The notes under the pieces were generated by a model. That model had not been told where the DNA came from and did no database searches. It was given only the letters and a program-made list of their open reading frames with translations. Of a DNA stretch of 30,136 nucleotides, positions 1-10,100 are shown piece after piece (the stretch's first letter is position 1; each line of letters begins with the position of its first letter). Both the position numbers and the translations under genes were made by a program. This DNA is from Priapulus caudatus (lineage: Eukaryota; Priapulida; Priapulimorpha; Priapulimorphida; Priapulidae): positions 87,273 to 117,408 of the forward strand of contig NW_014577112.1 of assembly GCF_000485595.1 (NCBI RefSeq), written 5' to 3'.

Positions 1-154
1 GCCAGTCGACCTACTTTCGAGCAACGTCCACTTTTGGGCAAAAAATGGAAATGGCCATAAGTCAATTCAGGTTCAACGGATTTTTCTCATTTCTAGTATG
101 TCCTTCTAGTAAGGACTGGCCCCAAAACATATCACACGGGTTTTGATATTTTTT

Positions 155-1293
155 AGCTCATCTGACGTAGTCAGATGCAGCTTGTAGAATCGCATGATTG
201 TCCGTCCGTCTGTCCGTCCGTCCGTGCGTCAACAGTTGGGCACAAATCTTAACCGCTCGACGTACGGTCACGATATTTGGGACGTGGGGCGGTAATCCGA
301 AAACGAGTTGGGATGTCGAAGCTGGGGGTCAAAGGTCAAGAGGTGTAAAAGAAGGGGAAACATTCCCTCCTTAACTTAAGGTATAGTGAGGAAATGTAGA
401 ATTGCAGCACAAATCTAAACGGCTCGACCTAGGCTCGTGATAGTCGGTGTATAGCATCATGGTAGGAAAAGCCATCACTGTGCCGAAATTGGAGGTCACA
501 GGTCAAAGGTCAATGGGCACAGGGCAGATTTTAGACATTTTCTGAGGACATGGTCTGAAGGAGCGATTGAAAAACTTTTTTGTTTCAGCGGTGACCTAGC
601 ATTTTTATGGCTTTAAATGAAAGGACCATGAAATGTACTTTCTGCTGACATGCTAAGAGTAAGTGTCGGATAACCTTTTGGCCCTCAAGAGGCGGGTTAA
701 ACATGGATTTGTTTACTGTTAGAAAGAATTTGACTGCCGGGTTTGCTAGTAGGATCTATACATGCCTGGATGTATGAGGCTACAATGTCCCAGTGAAATT
801 TCAAAAGCTAAATTTGGTTAAAGAAGGTGTATGTTCCTTAAATCGTATAATTTCTATGGCATGCTGTACTGTCAGTGTGTTACATGTAACGTATGCCACT
901 GTCAGTGCATGTGGTGGTGGTACTGTGTTGTTTTTGCCTGCGTTAATTAGTTACAGGTGGCAGCTCTCTATTGTAGCCTGTAGGCTTGTGTAGGTAAATG
1001 GATGAGTGCTTACCTATTCTGTCTTGCAAATGGTTGTTGCTACTACGTACGATGGGAGCTTCCATCTTTAATCTGAAGACACTTAAAGGTACGAGTTGCC
1101 ACGAGATGGCGGATCGTTATGAACCAACGAACATTCCTTTGAGAAGGTTTTTGATACCATCCCTGTGCATTCCACTGTTTCGGCGTGTATGTGAACACAT
1201 TTGGGACTAACAGGGTTTACTAGAATCCCACCACTTCACCACAGAGTCACCGCAGTAGACGTTAGATGAGCGCTGTCGCTCTGCGGCACTTGT
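155..1293. mobile_element. Hairpin-ended non-autonomous repeat, copy 1
   Basis: This dispersed element is present again at 10684-12013. The left end is a perfect 8-bp stem (CATCTGAC, 3-base loop, GTCAGATG, 159-177), followed by a GTCCGTCC-rich microsatellite and a body of about 550 bases that is nearly identical by eye to the second copy. The right end is the shared stretch TGAGCGCTGTCGCTCTGCGG followed by CACTTG. The middle (about 880-1260) is much less similar between copies. It has no recognisable coding capacity. It lies in an intron of the ABCA gene, upstream of the first visible exon. No target duplication is seen; both copies sit in T runs (TTTT before, TT after). Terminal hairpins and insertion between Ts would fit a Helentron/Helitron-like rolling-circle derivative, but that class is a guess. 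Bases 1-154 before it show nothing I recognise. Confidence 0.7.
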
Positions 1294-1454
1294 TGAATTC
1301 TGTGATCCTCATAAATTTGTTTGGTTGCAATCTAGTGCAGCCTTATGCATGATGGGTTATATCTTCTTGAAATTGCATGTTCTGAATGCAGCCTTGTTTT
1401 CAAACCATTCATTGTTTACAATTGGGTAAACACTTGTTGTGTGTTCTTTAATAG

Positions 1455-4158
1455 ATTTGGTGGCTGGACAGTAGGTGACACCATAGACAGCAACAAGGAC
1501 AGCATCAGAACACGTGGCACAGTGTGGTTTGACAATACAGGATTTCATTCCCTCCCTTCCTACTTTAATGGCATGACCAATGCCATCTTGAGGCAGAAGA
1601 TCAAAGATATGGATGCAGACCCTTCAGAATACGGTAAATATTTATAAACGTCACTTATTGTGTGATGGTTATTGATTTTGCTAATCTTGAACTGACCCCT
1701 GACCCTGACTCCCCAACTGTTGTGTAGGAAAATAGGAAAATGCACCCAAGACTACTTCTTTTCTTTGCAGGCATTACTACATATAATCATCCACTAAAAA
1801 TGCACCATGAGCAGCTCAATAGGCAAACCCTGTAAGTATGAAGAGAGGATTGCTCTTGCAGCTATTCTTATCAGGAATGATGCAATTGTTGTTTGCGATA
1901 TTGTGTATTAGACTGTTAAATAGTATTGACTTATAACCTGTGACTAAGGTGAAAGGGCACCCTCTTCCTTCACACCCTAAAATTAGCAAGTTGAATTACT
2001 TACAAGTTTGCGTGTGTGCTTTTAGAACTTATTACTATTTAATATAGACAGCTCTGTGAAGTTTGGTGTCAGCTATTGTCATTCCATGGTTGTAGATCTA
2101 TTTGTATATGCAGTATGGTGCAGAACAGTATGCAGATTTGCAGTATGTTATCTGTATGTACCTGTCGTCTGTATGTCATCTGTCATCTGTCTGTATCATA
2201 TGTCATCTATCATCTGTCATATGTCATATGTCATCTGTCTGTCTGCGGTCATCTGTATGTCATCTGTATGTACCCAGCTGTCATGGTGTGAAGTGTTGAC
2301 GGTATAAACTTGTGCAGTAATATAAAGTTTGTGCGTACTACCCGTAACAGGCAGGGGCGCGTCCACGACGTCGGTATTGCTCTCACGATACTCGTGGCGT
2401 TTGCGTTGATACCGGCCGCCTTCGTCGTGTTCCCGATCGAGGAGAGAAACAACGAGGAGGCTCAGCTGCAGTTCGTCTATGGAGTATGTGATGTTGGGGT
2501 GTCGCAACCTAATTTAGGTCGATTAGAATCAGAAACACAATTAGAATATCTTCTCAGTTAAGCCATCAGTATCGTACCAAGTTACATAAAAATACAGTTA
2601 TAATATAGTCAAATACGTGAAGTCTTTGAAATAGGTGCAAATGTCACGAATAAAGATTAGTAGTGTGCTGTCCTGTTACCAGACATCCAGACATCACAAC
2701 CCTGCACGTATAGGTCGTGCATTATATCCTGCTCATGACATCTTATGTGCATGCGTGCTCGTGTGAACGTGTGTTTACATGTCGAAATTATCTAACATTG
2801 TCATCGGGCAGTACGAGTAGCGCATAACTGCTTTTGTCTCACGCAGGTGTCTAGGAGCATGTACTGGTTTTCCACCTTCATCTTTGACATTGGCTGTTAC
2901 ATTGTCTCGGTGGCCCTGTCTATCGTCATTTTGAACGTGTTTGGCCTGCCAGAATACAATGACAGAGAGAACTTGGGAGCCATCTCCCTGCTCTTGCTGC
3001 TATACGGGTGTGTATACATCTCAATCGTATAGTTAATTATTCAAAGCCTGATTGTAATTTTAATTCATATTTCGAACTGATGGATTGATTCTGGATGTCA
3101 CCTTATCACTTGTGCAGTTACATGTAACAAATGAAAGCCAGTGTGATTGTATTCTATTGCCATTTATAGTCACCATCTGTTGGCTTATTTAGGTAGAATA
3201 ATATTTATCAATGTCGTGCTACTGCATAAAGAATATATAGAGAACAGCCTGAGCATATTTTGATGAACCGTACGCTATTTTATTTCTAGTTGGGCATCAA
3301 TTCCGATCGTGTATATTATGGCGAAAGTACTCAGAGACTCGAGTGCCGCATATGTGCTGATATTTGGAATCAATATGGTGATCGGCATAAACACCATGTT
3401 CCTAGTGCTGCTGCTCAGTCTCTTCCCCAAGATACCGGTAAGCTGCATTCTTATTCACGTAGCACTATATAGATGTGAACTTGGCTTTAATTTATGCTGT
3501 TATGGCGCACGTATTCAGCATTTGATGATAACTAATTGGTTGTCATATCTAGTTGGCTTCCTTTGGGTAATTACATGCATTCAAAATTTTCATTTGCTAA
3601 CGTTAACCTTACTGTAAGTTGGCAGTAAATCCAAATTGTTTTTAATGTACAACCATTTATTGGTATTGGGATTCAGTGTCTTGAGTTCCTGCGTAATCTG
3701 TTATTGATGTTTTATTTGATTGCCATGTATTTCATTGAGAGCTCATTGTGGATTTCAGGCGCTAGTGAATGCACATCATATACTGCAGTGTGTGTTCCTA
3801 GTGTGCCCTCAGTATGCCATGGCGGGTGGCTTGATTACACTCATACGCAACCAGGTTGAGACGGACATCTTTGAGAGGTATACACTTCACAACATTCGGT
3901 GACAGCAGACGAGCACCATAAATTGTGTGAGACTTGAGATGCACTAGAACCTATGCTGGTTATGTTGGTTTCGCAAGTTTTATTAAATTGACGAATGAAT
4001 ATGGATGCTAATGTACTTCTGTTCTGCTGCAGATTTGGTCTGGACGTGTACAAATCTCCATACACCATGGAGATGCTTGGCTGGAACTATGTAGCATTGG
4101 CCATTCAAGGCACAGTGTTCTTCCTCATTGTTATACTGGTAAACGGATGCAGATGCAG
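1455..4158 (+). CDS. ABCA exons for extracellular domain 2 end and second membrane domain
   Basis: Exon 1455-1633 encodes a family hallmark of the second extracellular domain, VWFDN followed by HSLPSYFN, and exon 1771-1831 continues with GITTYNHPL. Exons 2351-4158 then give hydrophobic helices: one in 2351-2483 ([20 protein letters not shown]), one in 2847-3007, one at the 3007/3290 junction, one later in 3290-3437, a re-entrant or helical segment in 3759-3877, and a last helix in 4033-4158 ([16 protein letters not shown]). The motif [12 protein letters not shown] before the last helix matches the conserved ABCA region that precedes NBD2. Helix boundaries are by eye. The first helix of this domain, before the extracellular loop, must lie upstream of the window. 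Confidence 0.88.
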
Positions 4159-7100
4159 GTAGGTGGCCATACTTACAAGGGGAATATCAGTAACGTGAAC
4201 TGAATCGCATTAGCTTAGTTAGGTTATAGGGTGTATGTGTATAGGGTCCGATGTGTGTGTGTGTGTGTGCGTGCGTGCGTGTGTTCATACGTGATCGTGT
4301 GTGTGTGTGTGGTTATTTGTCTCTTGTTTTTCATCCATCTTTCAAACTTTCATGTTTCCTGTGTATTATGCCCTCTCTGTCTTTCTTTCTTTTCTCTTTT
4401 TCTAACATTCTGTCTCTCTTGCTTGCTCTCTTTCTCTCCCTCCTTTCCTCCCTTCCTCTTTCTTTATCTCTTGCTGCCCCCCCTCTCTCTCTCTCTCTCG
4501 GTCTCTCTCTCTTTCTCTCTCGCTCTCTCCCTCTTCCTCCCTCCTGTCATTCCTCTTTCTTCCTTCCCCTCTCTCTCTCTCCCTCTATGTCTCTCCACTC
4601 TCTCTCTCTCTCTCTCTCTCTCAGCATATCTCATCTCTCATCACTCTCTCTTCCACATAGCTTTGGCAGCCAGCATGGAAAGGAGGTGGCGATAAAGGAG
4701 GATGAGGACGTGCGGATGGAGCGTAAGCGCGTGCATGCAGGAGGTGCCGAGGACAATCTGCTCAAGCTGTTTGACCTTACCAAGGTCTACCAGAACGTGC
4801 TTGGCCGCAATGTTGCCGTTAACAAACTCTGCGTTGGTATCCCGCGGGGCGAGGTTAGTGCATCTTATGATCTAGTGGGATTCTTGTACGTACTTGAGGT
4901 GAATGCTGGTCTGGATTATCCAGGATAGCATAATGATAGATATGGGCATGGGCATAAGAATCTTCCATGGATCCACGTTTTTCCAAGATTTCTGTTGTCT
5001 AATTCATCATTCCGGAGACCTTGGAGTGAATCAATGCTTATATTTACACTGTTTTGGCTTACAAGAAATGATTCAGTAGTGGATTCAAGGTCATGTTAGG
5101 TTATAGTGCAGAGTTGTCTTTAGTTTTCAATTTTGACAATCTAATAGCAGCATTACTGCACCTTAAGTTACAGTGAATCATTGCTGATATTTACAGTGTT
5201 TCGGCTTACTTGGCGTGAATGGTGCTGGAAAGACGACCACATTCAAGATGCTGACAGGACACATATTGCCTAGTGAAGGAGAAGCCTTACTGAACGGCAC
5301 AAGGTGTGTCCAGCATGTGGAATAAAATTTCATAGACTGTTGTCTCAGTAAGACCAGTATATACCATTTCCCTCACACGAGTATCAAATGTAAGGATTTT
5401 TGGCAATACCGAGGTAAAAAAGCTGATAAACATGAAGCTAAAAATTGAATATTAGCGATTTAGACATTCTTGTGCAATGGTTGCAAGCAGTGAAAAGTGG
5501 CAATTAAGATGGTTCAAAATGTTATGCACGTTTTGTGGCAAAAGGCTAGCAACCTATAAAGCAGATTAGTTGACAGGTATGTAAGTGTTCCGAAAATTAT
5601 TCTCGAATGCTTCTTAACAAAATAGAGCAGGACAGCAGAAGTAACTATCAATTATTTTCGCCTGTGATGCCTGGACGTTTTTTCCTAGAACCAAGTCTAA
5701 CCTGTTGCCCTTATTGACAGCATCACTGATGGCATCAGCAACATGCAGAATGCTGTCGGCTACTGCCCTCAGGCCAACGCTCTCGATAGCTACCTCACCT
5801 GCAAGGAGATGATGACCTTCTATGCGAGACTTCGTGGCTTGCATCATGACGACACTAAAGAGGTTAGTCGCAAGGGCATGGCAAGAACGCATTCGTCTCA
5901 TTTAAGGGGCGATCTGGAAAGCGAGTCACGACCACCCTTCCCTTTTGTGACTGTATATTAATTTCATGCCATGCTAATTTTTCCAGTAAAAATTCGTCAC
6001 AGTTAAATGAGATACAATATTTCAAAATAAAAATTATGTGGTCAAGATCTAATGTCAAGTGTTCTCTAAAATATTTGTCATAGGTATCTCTAACTCGTTG
6101 TCTCCACCTTTAGCATCCATTCACCTTCTTCACTGATTTGAACCTTACATCCTTGATATTGGGAGATTGCTAGTCAATTCCTCGTATACTAGAGCTATAT
6201 GCACTGTGAGCGTTTGCTTAGTTTTGCTGCTGTTTTGTGTTGCGTACAGATTATCAAGAAATTGTTGAAGAGGTTCAACCTGTACACACAGAAAGGGAAG
6301 GTAGTAAAGCAGTTGAGTGGGGGTAACAAGCGCAAACTATGTGCTGCGATCTCCCTACTGGGTGATCCACCGCTCATTCTCATGGTAGGTGTCACACTAT
6401 GCCCAAATTCCTACTTTATGCTAGCATTTAGTTCTCTTGCTGACTGGAGAGAATTTATGTAATTTATATCACCATGGGTCTTCATCAAGTTTCATACACA
6501 CTGTCTCTCACTGTCTTTTGCTGGAACTTTTATCAAGACTCGAAAGAAATCTTCTAAAAGTTTTGTGCAAATTCATGGTTATTTAAGTTATTTAAGTTAG
6601 TATATTTATTTTATGACAAATTTATGAATTTTACAATATATATATATATAGATAGATAAGTTTCACTATAGTAATAAAGCAGTCAGTATTCCTTCCGTGC
6701 CGTGAACTTGCATCACTGCGCTTGTACAATTCTAAGGATGAGCCGACGACCGGCATGGACCCACAGACGCGCCGCCTGGTGTGGAACAACATAAACAGCA
6801 TCATTCGCGACAATCGTTCAGTGGTGCTGACTTCGCACAGCATGGACGAGTGCGACAATCTGTGCACACGCCTCGCTATCATGGTCAATGGGGAGTTCCA
6901 GTGTCTCGGGAACCCGCAGCATCTGAAGGACAGGTACGTGAGGGATTACGGGTTGGCCTGGGGAACAAAAGGAAGCTTGCCACACCACAAGGATAGGTGG
7001 GTGGGAGACGGGAGAGAGAGGCAATAGAAATGCAGTGGAGAACATACTTTGCTGTGACAGTGATGTGGCATCTTGTGTAGGTTTGGAGACGGATACACGC

Positions 7101-10100
7101 TGATAGTAAAGATGAAGCGTGACCATGGCGACGTGATGCCGATAGTCACCTTCTTAGGAGGCCACTTCGCAGGCTGTGTCTTCAAGGTTTGTCGCCCTAG
7201 TTATTACATAATGATAGCATCTGGCTGTCGTCAATCCACGCTGTTAATCTTCTAATTATGTATTTATATCTATCATAATAAAACTAATGTGACAATGTAC
7301 ATATTTATTAAAATTGCAAATTAAATTAAATTGCATATTTATTATGTTGAACATTATTTTTCACCTGTTCACATTTGCAAGTTATGTAGTTAGACAGTGT
7401 CAAAAGTTAATAATACCTTATTAGCTATTAGTCATCATTAGGTTATACCTTATTAGGTTATAACTCTGTATGGTGTCAACCACTCCTTAGTGCATTAGCT
7501 TATACAATACTATGAGTAAATGCGTTTGCCTAAACAGAATCACGCGTTCAACACCTTGGAGTTCAGCATTCCGAAGACCAACAGACTCGGCCTGATATTC
7601 GACATCATGGAGTTAGCGAGACATAATCTGCATGTGGAGAATTACTCTGTTTCGCAGACCCATCTTGACCAGGTGCGGCATTACTGTCAGCCCTCTGTAC
7701 GCGGGTGTCGCTTTCCCCCGGGCGTAGATGGACAAGATGGCGTCGGTGGTGTAGATCATACTAGATGCTTCAAAGTCCAAATCTTCCACAGAAAGATTCC
7801 ACAGTCATACTTTCATGCTAGACATTGCCTTATTTCCCTAACCTCAACCCTAATCCTAACCCTAACCCTAACCCTGACCCTAACCCTGATCCTAACACAA
7901 GTGCAGCCACATCATGTGACCGTCCATCTACGCCCGGGGGAAAGTGTTTCCCTTTAATCCTAACCCTAATCCTAACCCTAACCCTGACCCTGACCCTAAC
8001 CCTAATCCTAACACAAGTGCACCTACATCACGTGATCGTCCATCTACGCCCGGGGGAAAGTGTTTCCCTCTGTACGCTCGGCTAAAAGCAGTAGTTTATC
8101 TGAACCCAGTAGCGCCATCTATCTACACCCATATAGCCTAAATTTCTGGAAGACGAACCTAATAGCTTGACTGAGCAGCCTAGTGTGATTATGGAATAAA
8201 AAAAATGCTGCTCAAATGTGCTCATCGCCAGGCAAGTGATATTCAAAGAAATTGAAGATGAAAGAGAAAGAAGAAGATTGAAAGAATTCAATTGAAGGTC
8301 ATTTGTTTTTATACATTAATTGTTTTAATTATGGGGCATTGCCATCATTGCTGCAGGTGTTCACCAGCCTTACACGCCACCAAACAGATGGCCTTGTAGA
8401 AGAGATCCATGCTGGGGCCATGGAGCTGGAGACAGGTACGTTTTCCACTTCGAAACTATATGCTGCCGCACGAAGGGTCGTTGTCGTATCAGGTACTACA
8501 TATATGTACCCGAGGTAGTTTTAGGTTGTTTAGTATTATGTTTATATTTTTATATGAGGTATGTTTAGGGTTAGGGTTAGGGTTAAGGCTAGGGTTAGGG
8601 TTAGGGTACACTTCTGTAGTACAAGTCTGGTACACTTTGTGTATACATACATGTACCTCGGGTACATATCTGTAGTACCTGATACGTCAACGACCCCTTC
8701 AGCACTACTGCACTTATCATGTCCCCATGATACGCTTGCATTTACTATACTCATTCTTTTATCTTAGACAAACATTTCTAATTACTGTTTGGCTTGTACT
8801 GTTTAGCAGTAAAACAAAAAGCAGTTACTCCAAAAGCAGGCACTATTCCCGCTACAAGATGAAATATTCCACGTACCCTTCTGGTACAGTACAATAAATA
8901 TAATGACCTTTTACATCATCCCTGGTCTCATATGGCAACTGTATGCGTCCGCAATCGTTCTGAGATTGATCAGTCGCATACCTGATAATCAAATTTCTTG
9001 TATGTCGAGTACAGATGTTTGTGCTGTTGCAGGGACTGGAGCGAAGTTGGCTGCAGACAACAGCTTCTACATGTTTGCAAATCCAGCGTTTGACGTCACC
9101 TCGCCAAGGGAGTCGGGGTCGTACCTTCGCCGCTCCTACGTTCCAGAAGAGCACCATTACGAGAGCATACCGAAGTCTACCTATGAGCAAAACCTTCAGG
9201 TAGGTATTACTTGCTGACTGGCTCGTGAATAAGTAAATCAACGACTTCCTTTCGGCAGTTGTAGCAGTTGCAGCGCCACCTGTTGGCACAATACAGAGAT
9301 ATCTAACAGATCAGTTCACAGCACATCCGTTATAGAAAACGTTGCTAAGTCACTGATCTCTATACACTAACTGGAGAGCGGTTAGCAACCCACTCGGAAA
9401 AGCAACCACTCGGAAAAGCTGCACGGTGTGCACCCCATAACATTTCAGATGGAAAATGACGAAACAAAGCTCATTTTATCATTCTCATTCGCATAAATAG
9501 GGGAGTGAATTATAGATATAGATATTCTTTGTTCCTACACATCTGCAGGTGACTTCTCCAGTTGTTCCTGACCTGGAGATGGACCACAGCCTGAAGGCGG
9601 AGGTGCACAGTGGCGCCCTCGCGCAGGCTGAGCTGAGTGACGTGGATGACACTTACTCGGAGGTGCATGAGGCAGAGTCGCCCTTGTATGCCCGCCCTCA
9701 CTACGCCATGGAGATACACGTAATGAAATACAAGAAAACATAAAATAAATCAATAATAAATTAAAATAATAAGGAATATATAATTATACATACTATAAGC
9801 AAATAGACGCTGGTGACTGGGTGCAGCAAGGCAATAACAAGAGTAACAAAATTGATTGTTTCGTTATGTGATATGCTGAGTGGTGTTTAATTAGGTAGAG
9901 TCTTTCACACCGTTGAACAGCCTGATTGCCCTGTGGGTCTGTGGATACAAGAAAATATGCAATGTATATATATGTGTGTGTGTGTGTGCGTGCGTGCGCA
10001 TGTGTGTATATATATAATAACAATTATTCAGTGTAAGCATGTACGCTTACAACACTTAAATATGTGACCGTGCTTATCATGCAGAGCTCGTTAGAAAACG

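Noticed and set aside
2217-2507. Reverse-strand ORF of 96 residues
   Set aside because: It is the antisense of a real ABCA exon (2351-2483) and of the TCATCTG repeat.
4231-4928. Long forward ORFs over the CT-rich tract
   Set aside because: Low-complexity Ser/Leu/Pro readings of a microsatellite; only 4661-4853 is a supported exon.
7836-8012. Possible chromosome end
   Set aside because: The hexamer arrays are short, imperfect, duplicated inside an inverted-repeat element and followed by more exons; they are interstitial.
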